This document shows, piece after piece, positions 33,276 to 39,833 of a stretch of DNA of 39,833 nucleotides (positions within the stretch are counted from its first letter, which is position 1; the number at the start of each line of letters is the position of its first letter). The position numbers were made by a program, and so were the translations under genes. The stretch lies in the NCBI GenBank assembly GCA_964448675.1, contig CAYUZU010000037.1, positions 1 through 39,833 on the forward strand, written 5' to 3'. This DNA is from CAYUZU01 sp964448675. Its GTDB lineage: Bacteria; Planctomycetota; Phycisphaerae; UBA1845; Fen-1342. The notes below the pieces were generated by a model. It searched no databases and was not told the DNA's origin. It saw only the letters and a list, made by a program, of their open reading frames with translations.

Positions 33276-34844
33276 TCAGACGGTTACGCGCCGCTTTAGC
33301 GGGTTGCCATTGAGCGGCTGCATGGGGTTGTGGCCATTCCCCGCCGGCTTGGTGTGGCTGTCGAGCCACTTGGTGACTTCGGTGACCGATTCGGGGTCGG
33401 TTTTCGACAGTGGCCGGATTTCGGGGATGGCGGCGAGGAGGTGATCGCTGGCGAGCTCGGTGCCGGCCTGGAAGGCCAGCTTCAGGCCGAGCTGCACGAC
33501 TTCCTTGATGTCGGCACCGGTGTAGCCTTCGGTCTTCCTGGCCAGGGAGTCCAGGTCGAACTGCTCCGGCTCTCGCTTGCGCAACCGCAGGTGGATGCTG
33601 AAGATCTCCTGCCGCTCGGCGTGCGTGGGCAGGTAGACGCCGTAGAGCTCGTCGAAGCGACCCTTGCGGGTGAACTCGACCGGCAGAGCGCGGATGTTGT
33701 TGGCCGTCGCGACGACGTACACCGGGCACGAGCGGTCGGAAAGCCACTTCAAAAAGATGCCGAACGACCGCTGGGCGGAGCCGCCATCCTGCTCGCCGCC
33801 GACGCCGCCGAAGCCCTTCTCGATCTCGTCGAGCTGCAGGACGCACGAGCCGAGGCCTTCGAGCAGGCGGATCGCCTCGCGCATGTTGCGTTCGGACTCG
33901 CCGACCCACTTGGACATGAGCGAGCCGACGTCGAGCTGGATCAGCGGCAGGCCCAGGTAGCTGGCGATGCACAGGCTCATCTGCGTCTTGCCGCCGCCGG
34001 AGATGCCGACCAGCAGCAGGCCGCGGGGGAACTCGATACCGAAGTCGCGGGCCGCCGGTGAGAAGCACGGCTTGTCGAGCTCGACGTGGCGTTTGACGTT
34101 CTCCCAACCGCCGATGAGGTCCAGGCCGCCGGCGGGCGGATCGCGGTAGTCCAGCAGGCCGGTACGGCGGATGACCTCGGCCTTCTCGTTGAGGATCAGC
34201 CGGGCGGCCTCGCCGTTGAGGCGTTTGAACTTGCGCAGTGCCAGGGCGACACGGTCCTCGACCTGCTGCTGCGTCATGCCGCGGCAGGCGGTGACGAGTG
34301 CCGGCATGAAGGCCTCATCGATCGGGTGATCCTCAGCGACATAGCGAACGGCCTTCTCGATCGCCGCGTCGTGGGGCAGTTTGAACTCGATCGTGGTGAC
34401 GTCGTGCTGCAGCGCCGGCGGGATATCGAAATCGACGCCGACGAAGATGACGGTCCGGCCGGTGTGGGCCAGGACGTCGCGGATCTCGCTCAGCCAGGCG
34501 ATCACGATGTCGAAGTACGCGAAGGTCCGCGACTGCAGGTAGCAGCCGAAGTCCTTCAGGATGAAGAGGGCCTCCTCCGGCAGCTCCAGGATCTGCTGCG
34601 GGGCGGTCTGCGGGTTGGGCGGGCCGAGCTCGGCGCCGGTCTCGGACTTGGCGGGCACGCCCTCGGCGTCCTGCCAGCCGGTCGCCGGCGACCAGACATA
34701 GATTGGCCGACCGTCAGGCGGCAACGCCGCAGCGACCTCCTTCAGTTCCTGCACGAAGCGGGTCTTCTCCAGCGTATGCGCGTGCAGGTACGCGTGCCCG
34801 GAGAGAATGTAATCAGTCAGTGTCTGTCGAAACGAGTCGTTCAT
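33276..34844 (-). CDS. Ycf46-like AAA+ ATPase
   Basis: AAA+ protein of 522 aa. The N-terminal 200 residues are the degenerate AAA-like domain of Ycf46 proteins (ILKDFGCYL, TVIFVGVDFDIPPALQ). The C-terminal AAA module has Walker A GISGGGKT (280-287), Walker B VLQLDE (D339/E340), sensor-1 ATANN (380-383) and an arginine-finger-type GRFDEL. All ATPase motifs are intact. AAGGA lies upstream of ATG 34844. In cyanobacteria and red plastids ycf46 is associated with ycf35-like genes. Here DUF3150, DUF1257 and DUF2997 lie downstream on the same strand but are separated from it by the inserted + strand genes. It probably remodels a protein complex; the target is unknown. Confidence 0.86.
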   Translation of the reverse strand: MNDSFRQTLTDYILSGHAYLHAHTLEKTRFVQELKEVAAALPPDGRPIYVWSPATGWQDAEGVPAKSETGAELGPPNPQTAPQQILELPEEALFILKDFGCYLQSRTFAYFDIVIAWLSEIRDVLAHTGRTVIFVGVDFDIPPALQHDVTTIEFKLPHDAAIEKAVRYVAEDHPIDEAFMPALVTACRGMTQQQVEDRVALALRKFKRLNGEAARLILNEKAEVIRRTGLLDYRDPPAGGLDLIGGWENVKRHVELDKPCFSPAARDFGIEFPRGLLLVGISGGGKTQMSLCIASYLGLPLIQLDVGSLMSKWVGESERNMREAIRLLEGLGSCVLQLDEIEKGFGGVGGEQDGGSAQRSFGIFLKWLSDRSCPVYVVATANNIRALPVEFTRKGRFDELYGVYLPTHAERQEIFSIHLRLRKREPEQFDLDSLARKTEGYTGADIKEVVQLGLKLAFQAGTELASDHLLAAIPEIRPLSKTDPESVTEVTKWLDSHTKPAGNGHNPMQPLNGNPLKRRVTV

Positions 34845-34950
34845 GGTTCATTCCTTGTGTGTGAGATACGACGTTGGCGTGAAAGCGACACCCAAGGGAA
34901 ATACGGGGCCGACGTTCACACCCGCACTCGATGCGTGACCGGATGCGGGC

Positions 34951-35301
34951 GTGTATCAGCTGTGGATCGAGCTGCGTCGGCCCGTGAAGGTACGTGTGGG
35001 CGCCCTGGGCGAGATCCACTTCGCGCGGGGCACGCATATCTACACCGGGCGTGCGTCACGCGGCTTGCGCGCACGGGTGCTCCGCCATACGCGAGGCGCA
35101 GGGCGGCTGCACTGGCACATCGATTACTTGCTGGCGCAGCGGAATGCCCGGATTGAGGGGGTGATCCTGGCGTCCACGAGCCCGGATGATGAGTGCCGCG
35201 TTAACTGCAATGCAGCGAACGGCTGGGTCGCGGTGCCAGGTTTCGGGGCCTCGGACTGTCGAAGTGGCTGCCCGGGTCACCTGTGGCGGGTGGGAAGTTA
35301 A
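34951..35301 (+). CDS. DUF123 protein (GIY-YIG nuclease-like)
   Basis: Protein of 116 aa with a GTG start at 34951. It shows the DUF123/Uri pattern: HIYTGRASRGLRARVLRH, then LHWHIDYLL, then ECRVNC and PGFGASDC, ending in a CPGHLWRVG motif. DUF123 proteins share the GIY-YIG endonuclease fold. The conserved Arg, His and Cys motifs are present, so it looks intact. It is encoded against the direction of the cluster, between the Ycf46-like and zinc-ribbon genes, and ends 8 nt before the latter's stop. No strong ribosome binding site is visible. The DNA-repair or nuclease role is inferred from the fold. Confidence 0.78.
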   Translation: MYQLWIELRRPVKVRVGALGEIHFARGTHIYTGRASRGLRARVLRHTRGAGRLHWHIDYLLAQRNARIEGVILASTSPDDECRVNCNAANGWVAVPGFGASDCRSGCPGHLWRVGS

Positions 35302-35308
35302 GGCGGGA

Positions 35309-35563
35309 TTACCAGTCGATCACGGTCGGCCAGGTGTGGCCGTTGGGGCAGCAGACCAGCGGGCAGTTCTCAGGACCTTCAGGCTCGTCATCGCGTTCCA
35401 GGATGGTGCGTTGTTCGTCCCACCAGATCTCGGTCCAGCCGCCGTAGTCGACATCGATTCCGGGGCCAGGCTCGATGTTGAAGTCCGCCCGGCCGCTGAG
35501 CCGCTCGAGCGTGCCTCGCGCCGGCTGGCCACACTCGGGACAAAGAGGCGCGTGGAGTTTCAT
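35309..35563 (-). CDS. Small zinc-ribbon protein coupled to the clamp gene
   Basis: Protein of 84 aa. Two Cys pairs can bind zinc: CPECG near the start and CCPNGH near the end, enclosing an acidic middle (IDVDYGGWTEIWWDE). ATG overlaps the TGA of the DnaN-like gene (ATGA), which indicates translational coupling. Function not recognised. Coupling suggests it works with the clamp or regulates the same process. Confidence 0.7.
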   Translation of the reverse strand: MKLHAPLCPECGQPARGTLERLSGRADFNIEPGPGIDVDYGGWTEIWWDEQRTILERDDEPEGPENCPLVCCPNGHTWPTVIDW

Positions 35564-36822
35564 GCCGACGCCTCCTCCATCAGGTGCTCCGGATAGTTCG
35601 AGCCGAGGTTCGCACGGGTCGGTTCGAGGCCGGCGTTCACCGGCATAATCACCCAGCGGGTGATGGGATCGTGCTCGGCGTACAACAGCGCCGGCTTGCC
35701 GAATACGCTGCGGTCGCTGCCGAAGCCGTTCTGATCGACATCGATGACGACCCGGTCGCCGTCGAGCGTCTTCAACGCGTCCAGCAGGTAGCTCGGATTG
35801 AAGGCGGTGTGAATCTCGCTGTCACCGCCACCCGGGAACTCAGCGACCAGATCAGCCTCAGCCGTGCCGACACCCGGCGCCGTGGCTGACAAGTGCACAC
35901 GGTCGTGATACAGGTCCAGGCAGACCATGCGACTTTCCAGGTTTGTTGCCAACGAGACCTCGCTAAGGACCTCGATCAGCGCGACCCGCTCGACGGCGAA
36001 GCGCGAGTGCGACCGCGGCATGACGTCGCGGTAAACGGGGAAGCTGCCGTCGCATTCATAGCTAGAGACCAGCCAGTCCGGCCCAGCCACGTAGATCCGC
36101 CCGGGCAACTCTTCGCCCTTGTCATTCTTCTCGCGTGAGACAGCGAGCAACAGATGATCCACGTTGCGCTCCGTCAACCGCTCCACCAGTTGCAACAGGC
36201 GGCTCGGAAGGATCGCTTTGCCGTCGAGATCGCCGTCGCACATGCGAAGCTCGGTCACGACCAAGCGCCGTCCGTCGGTGGCGACCAGGCGCGTGCCCTT
36301 GCCGTTGCTTTCCAGCAAGACGCCGTCGATGGCGTACCGGCTCGGTTCCTTCGCCGTCGCGACCGTACAGACCTTCAGCGCTGCGACCAGTTCCGCCGCG
36401 TCCACCGTGATGCCGTCGCCGGCATATTCGCTGGCAACCACCGGGTAATCGGCCGAGTCGTACGTGCACAGCGCATGTTCGACGCGCCCGCCGTTCACGT
36501 GCAGCTCACCGGTGTCCTCAGTGACACGCAGCGAGCACTCCGGCGCCTTCGATGCTTTTAGCCTGCGAATGAGCTCATCACACGGCACTACAACCGCGGG
36601 CAGATCGCCCTCGATCGGCATGTGGGTGTAGAGCGATAACTCGCCGTCCGTCGCGCACGCGCGCAGGTAGCCATCGGAGGACTCCAATCGCACGCACGTC
36701 AGGACTGGCTTGGGGAATCGCTTCGGCACCACACGCTGCGCCCGCTTGAGCAGGTTCAGCAGTACCGCGCGGTTGACGACCAACGCGGCCGTCTCAATAG
36801 TGGGCTGCAACTTCATCAACAT
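35560..36822 (-). CDS. dnaN: DnaN-like sliding clamp (DNA polymerase III beta family)
   Basis: Protein of 420 aa with the three-domain pattern of the beta clamp. The N-terminus has LLNLLKRAQRVVPKRFPKPV...RACATDGELSLYTH, the middle has VATDGRRLVVTEL, and the third domain has FNPSYLLDALKTL followed by PITRWVIMPVN. It is about 40-50 aa longer than typical DnaN, including a C-terminal extension. AAGGAG precedes ATG 36822 by about 8 nt. No dnaA, recF or gyrB is nearby, so this is probably an accessory clamp carried by a mobile or plasmid-like region, not the chromosomal one. It is translationally coupled to the zinc-ribbon gene downstream. Confidence 0.85.
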   Translation of the reverse strand: MLMKLQPTIETAALVVNRAVLLNLLKRAQRVVPKRFPKPVLTCVRLESSDGYLRACATDGELSLYTHMPIEGDLPAVVVPCDELIRRLKASKAPECSLRVTEDTGELHVNGGRVEHALCTYDSADYPVVASEYAGDGITVDAAELVAALKVCTVATAKEPSRYAIDGVLLESNGKGTRLVATDGRRLVVTELRMCDGDLDGKAILPSRLLQLVERLTERNVDHLLLAVSREKNDKGEELPGRIYVAGPDWLVSSYECDGSFPVYRDVMPRSHSRFAVERVALIEVLSEVSLATNLESRMVCLDLYHDRVHLSATAPGVGTAEADLVAEFPGGGDSEIHTAFNPSYLLDALKTLDGDRVVIDVDQNGFGSDRSVFGKPALLYAEHDPITRWVIMPVNAGLEPTRANLGSNYPEHLMEEASA

Positions 36823-36957
36823 GATGGGGCTCCTTGTAAGACGCTTGCGGAGTCGGCGCGCACCGGGACCATCCCGATAGCGGCCTGACTCTCTGTCCTG
36901 TTTCAGTTTGGAAGGACGCGTCGCCCGGCAACGGACGGCGCGGTGACAGCAGGATGA

Positions 36958-37635
36958 TCAGACGCTGTCTTTGACGCGGAGATGGTGGTTGCGGATCGAG
37001 CCGAACTCGGCGAACTCGGGGGCGTGGAACAGCCGGACGAACGCTATGCTGACGTCGTGACCGTCGGCTTCGACGTCGCGCGCTTCGCCGATGATGCGGT
37101 CATTCACCACGACCCAGTGGCTGAACGTCGGATCCGAGATCAGCCGGGACGCACCGTCGATTGCGATGGCCGGAACCTGCATTTTGCTGCTCAGCTCGTG
37201 CATGAAGGCCGCCATCTTCCGCTGCTGCGACTCCCGCGGGATTGGGTCACTCTCGCATGCCGGAATCGGCCGGGTCAGCACTTCGACCTCACCCAGGTTC
37301 AATTCGATCACGACGCGGCCATTCGCCTCAGAAAACCACTCGATATAGGGGTAGTCCACGTAGTCCTGCGGTGGCAGACCGGCAGTGATGTCGCCGACCT
37401 CGCCGGCTTGCTTTGATGCGAAGCCGTCCATGTAGCTGGCGGCCTCCGGGTCGTCTTGGCGACTGTTTCCGCTAAGGCGGATACGTGCCCCACGTATGTC
37501 GCGATGGCAATTGCCCTTCAGGTCGAACATCACCGTTTCATCCATGCCAGCGAACCGCACCCACCCCGTGACCTTGCCGGGCGTGGTGTTGTCCAGTTCG
37601 CCTTCGATCAGATACTCAGTTGGTCTCCAGGCCAT
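36958..37635 (-). CDS. Protein of unknown function (225 aa)
   Basis: Starts MAWRPTEYLIEGELDNTTPG at ATG 37635, behind GGAGGT (7 nt spacing). The upstream open frame of 111 codons is Arg/Ser-rich, has no ribosome binding site and overlaps the preceding gene, so I reject it. The N-terminal 80 residues look beta-rich (VTGWVRFAGMDETVMFDLKG). A helical and a second beta-rich part follow, ending IRNHHLRVKDSV. I recognise no family. A perfect 11-bp inverted repeat lies in its leader (37657-37688). The next gene on this strand is the DnaN-like clamp, 135 nt downstream. Confidence 0.72.
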   Translation of the reverse strand: MAWRPTEYLIEGELDNTTPGKVTGWVRFAGMDETVMFDLKGNCHRDIRGARIRLSGNSRQDDPEAASYMDGFASKQAGEVGDITAGLPPQDYVDYPYIEWFSEANGRVVIELNLGEVEVLTRPIPACESDPIPRESQQRKMAAFMHELSSKMQVPAIAIDGASRLISDPTFSHWVVVNDRIIGEARDVEADGHDVSIAFVRLFHAPEFAEFGSIRNHHLRVKDSV

Positions 37636-37656
37636 TGTGTTACCTCCATGACGTGC

Positions 37657-37688
37657 GATGGCACGCCACACGTGTTGGGCGTGCCATC
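37657..37688 (-). promoter_or_regulatory. Perfect 11-bp inverted repeat in the leader of the 225-aa gene
   Basis: GATGGCACGCC (37657-37667) and GGCGTGCCATC (37678-37688) flank a 10-nt loop that itself contains the palindrome ACACGTGT. It lies 22 nt upstream of the start codon, just before the ribosome binding site. There is no U tract, so an operator, attenuator-type RNA structure or RNA-processing site is more likely than a terminator. Confidence 0.5.
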
Positions 37689-37741
37689 TGAGGAAAGAAA
37701 ACAACCAAACACTTACAGGGTTGGTTAGCGTGCCGCCGCGC

Positions 37742-38650
37742 TTAGAACCACCGGCGTCCAGGTCCAGCACCGGGCGGTGGAAGCTCCAGGGGATCGAAAT
37801 GCCCCGTCGCGGCAACTGTCGGCTCGTCGAAGCCAAACGCCTCGTCCTGCAGCACGGTCGTCGCAAGCATCTCGTCCGCCTGCTCGTTGAATGCGTGCTG
37901 CGCGCTGTGCCATGCGTCCTCCATCGCACCGTCTTCGACGGGATCTTCGAAACCTGGTGGCGGACCATACATCCCGAACTCGTCCTGGGCCTCAGCTATT
38001 CGCGGTGGATCTGCAGCCCCAAGCGCGGGAATGTCCGCGCCAAGCGCATCATTCATCAGTTCGAGTTCGCTCGGGGCCAGGTATTGATCGCTCAGCTCCG
38101 GCAACTCCAACGCTGAGGTCCCCCCGGGCGGACCCAGCATCGTCTCGAGCGAATTCCGCAGCGTCTCATCCTCGTCAGGCTCCGCCAGCCGAGCGGCCAA
38201 ATCAGCCTGCCGCGACGCGTGCTGGCGCGCGAAAGACGCTCCGTCCCAGTCATCGAAGATCTGCTGTACGGCTTGGCGAGACAGACGTTCGTCTTCCCGC
38301 GGGGGGCCGGCGTCGAAGACGTCCAACGCCCGGCCGTCGAACATGCTGCCCATCTTCAAAGGGGCGTAATCCCACGACTCATCCGTCGGTGTCTCGTAGC
38401 CCGTCGGGTGCAGATATGGTTTGGGATGCGAAACGTCGTACCGTGGCCCCGATCGATACCGGTCGGGCGCGTACGGCCAAGTCGTTCCAGACTGCTGCAA
38501 GGGGTCCTGCGACGGCCGCATTGGTCGTTGCTCGACGTAGCGGCTGCCCGGCGAGCGCAATCCCGCCAGTGGTACGGGTGGCTTGGGAGCCCCGACTTTG
38601 CCTCGAAATCCGTCTTCGACAATGCGCGGCAGATTGCGTCCACGTCCCAC
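37742..38650 (-). CDS. Acidic, proline-rich protein of unknown function
   Basis: Protein of 302 aa with a GTG start at 38650 (MGRGRNLPRIVEDGFRGKVG) and GGAG about 8 nt upstream. The sequence is rich in Pro, Asp, Glu and Ala, with short predicted helices (ASFARQHASRQADLAARLAE) and no recognisable domain, signal peptide or membrane segment. It looks largely disordered, like a scaffold or adaptor. It precedes the 225-aa gene by 106 nt on the same strand. Length and ribosome binding site support a real gene; function unknown. Confidence 0.65.
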   Translation of the reverse strand: MGRGRNLPRIVEDGFRGKVGAPKPPVPLAGLRSPGSRYVEQRPMRPSQDPLQQSGTTWPYAPDRYRSGPRYDVSHPKPYLHPTGYETPTDESWDYAPLKMGSMFDGRALDVFDAGPPREDERLSRQAVQQIFDDWDGASFARQHASRQADLAARLAEPDEDETLRNSLETMLGPPGGTSALELPELSDQYLAPSELELMNDALGADIPALGAADPPRIAEAQDEFGMYGPPPGFEDPVEDGAMEDAWHSAQHAFNEQADEMLATTVLQDEAFGFDEPTVAATGHFDPLELPPPGAGPGRRWF

Positions 38651-39080
38651 GACCGTCTCCTTTGCTTTTGAGGTCTCGCGGAGCTACTCATTGAGCTCTG
38701 GTCCATTGTGGACGTACACGTAAGGCTCGATGCGCTGGCATGGTGCCGTTTGGATGACAACTCGCCGATTGACGGCTTGTGTGGAAAGAAGAGAGGATCA
38801 CCTACGTCGCGTCGGGCTGGCGGTGACGCCAATCCCGGTTCTCCGACGAGGATCTGCTGCGCGATGAGCTCGGGACAACTCCCGGCTTCTGTCGCGTGGG
38901 ATAGATCCTCAGGCGGGCCACTTGTCCAGGATGGCTGAACGACCCGCGCAATGCACATGGTGTGCGTATGAGGATTGGAAAGGGCGGAATCGCCCAGTGT
39001 ATATAAGCCTTGCGGTGCCGGACGAAATCGAGCGCGAACCTGCTGAAGTGCCCAGTTCAATCAGTCCGCGATCATTCTGT
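38651..39080. other. 430-bp intergenic region, probable promoter region
   Basis: Between the wHTH gene and the acidic-protein gene, both minus strand. I see no credible gene. An AT-rich TATATA lies at 39000-39005, next to a 5-bp inverted repeat GGGCG-GAAT-CGCCC (38982-38995), and GTCCA-TTG-TGGAC lies at 38701-38713. These could be promoter and operator elements for the downstream cluster, but the evidence is slight. Confidence 0.3.
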
Positions 39081-39554
39081 TCATGGGAGTCTCCTGGTCT
39101 GCTGGACGGGACCTTTCGGCCCCCGAACGGCTACTTTGCGGGCCGCGGCGAAGTCGATCAGGACAGCCGCTTTCTGGGCGGGCATGGGGCCGGTCGCACG
39201 CCAAGTCGCCAGCTGGTCGGCCAATTGGCGCAGGCTGCGCTCGAAACGGCTCGAGCGGGTCCAGCCCTCGCGGCCGCCAAAGCGGGCGTGGAAGCGCGAG
39301 ACCCGCTCGATCAGTCCGAGGCGGCGCAGCTTCGCGCGTACGCGTTCGAGCGTGCGGCGTGAAACGGCGTGGCGCCGGGCCACGTCCAGGAAGTTAGGCA
39401 CCAGGCCGTCGGGGGTCTGCTGCAGCGCAAACCACAGCACCAGGAAGGCGTGCTGCTGATTCCGGTTGGCCGGAAAGAGCAGTTCCGCCAGATCGGCCGG
39501 GTCACTAATGCGAGCAATGTGCTTCGGATTCCAGGCAATGCGCGTGGGTGTCAT
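39081..39554 (-). CDS. Winged-helix DNA-binding protein
   Basis: Protein of 157 aa starting MTPTRIAWNPKHIARISDPA. Residues about 30-85 form a winged helix-turn-helix (HAFLVLWFALQQ, FLDVARRHAVSRRTLERVRA, KLRRLGLIERVSRFH), the layout of plasmid replication initiators and some regulators. The C-terminal half is basic and ends PVQQTRRLP. It is the most upstream gene of the minus-strand cluster in this window and is a good candidate for its regulator or replication protein. No strong ribosome binding site is visible at ATG 39554, so the start is uncertain. Confidence 0.65.
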   Translation of the reverse strand: MTPTRIAWNPKHIARISDPADLAELLFPANRNQQHAFLVLWFALQQTPDGLVPNFLDVARRHAVSRRTLERVRAKLRRLGLIERVSRFHARFGGREGWTRSSRFERSLRQLADQLATWRATGPMPAQKAAVLIDFAAARKVAVRGPKGPVQQTRRLP

Positions 39555-39833
39555 CGGGGGGTTGCCGATTCAGGGGCGGATTTGGTACTCGGTGCGAGAC
39601 CCGAGCGGGATGCGCGTGTTAAAGCGCGTCCCCCGTGCGGACCGTCTACGGTGGCCAATCACCGCAAACCGGGTCAATCCGTGGATTCGTTGTCCGCAAG
39701 GGCCCCCTCGCGAGTGAATCCTGCGATTGCCGACGCCGCCAGACGGCGTCTCGACGGTCACGGTTCGGAGGGGAGATCCCTTGTCAATGTCGAGTTTCGG
39801 GTAATGCGGAGTTCGGTGCTCATGTTAGCCCCG
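39555..39833. other. Right-edge region without recognised gene
   Basis: 279 bp at the window edge. It holds a minus-strand frame of only about 21 codons (from 39823) and another low-quality frame; neither shows a ribosome binding site or recognisable protein. It probably contains the upstream region of the wHTH gene. Confidence 0.3.

Noticed and set aside
29717..37719. TTACAGG motif upstream of DUF3150, its truncated copy and the 225-aa gene
   Set aside because: Two of the three copies are related by duplication, and the third lies at a different distance from its gene, so a shared regulatory site is not supported.
36958..37968. Longer form (336 aa) of the 225-aa gene
   Set aside because: The extra N-terminus overlaps the neighbouring gene, is Arg/Ser-rich, and the best ribosome binding site is at 37635.
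38356..39060. 234-codon minus-strand frame across the intergenic region
   Set aside because: It overlaps the acidic-protein gene in another frame, has low-complexity Ser/Arg content and no ribosome binding site.

Overview
The window is high-GC bacterial DNA and most likely comes from a member of the Planctomycetota (Phycisphaerae-like), probably a metagenome contig. The main reason is the set of very large secreted proteins ending in short dockerin/EF-hand-like tails of the type GDLDGDGDVDVDDF...FTGP. Supporting signs are choice-of-anchor D modules with a NCEDL motif, Cys-rich CCFADGSC linkers and a giant Kelch-RHS protein. No rRNA, tRNA or core housekeeping operon is present. Nearly everything looks accessory.

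Region 1 (1-10651, + strand) is a compact five-gene defence-type operon. It contains the C-terminal part of a type III-like restriction subunit (res, cut by the window edge), a reverse transcriptase of the defence/Abi type, a type III-like DNA methyltransferase (mod), an SMC/RloC-like ATPase with a CxxC hook, and a UvrD-type helicase carrying an N-terminal RelE/ParE-like toxin fold. The genes are spaced by -1 to +20 nt, so they look co-transcribed. An RT between res and mod is the most unusual feature. In small counts, third-codon GC is near 100% in res and in the flanks of mod but much lower in the RT, the centre of mod and the ATPase. This suggests that an R-M core was remodelled by insertion and domain exchange.

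Region 2 (10810-26036) looks like a 15.2-kb integrative element. A tyrosine recombinase gene (24700-25854) sits at its right end. An identical 23-bp sequence, containing an inverted repeat around a 7-bp spacer, occurs at both ends. Paired TGACCCA iterons with a 12-bp period lie about 140 bp inside each end, as expected for integrase arm sites. The cargo is three minus-strand genes for secreted proteins (1780, 604 and 1770 aa) arranged like an operon: Kelch-RHS, a YD/BACON/dockerin protein, and a propeller/choice-of-anchor D/dockerin protein.

Region 3 (26053-39833, mostly - strand) is an accessory cluster. It contains a wHTH protein, an acidic protein of unknown function, another protein of unknown function, a DnaN-like sliding clamp translationally coupled to a small zinc-ribbon protein, a Ycf46-like AAA ATPase, DUF3150, DUF1257 (Ycf35-like), DUF2997 and a 103-aa protein, closed by a hairpin. 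A + strand block (about 29.7-33.2 kb) encoding two secreted dockerin-tailed proteins splits this cluster between Ycf46 and DUF3150. A truncated second copy of the DUF3150 5' end lies inside that block and marks how the insertion arose. A SEC-C protein, a small membrane zinc-ribbon protein and a DUF123 (GIY-YIG) protein complete the region.
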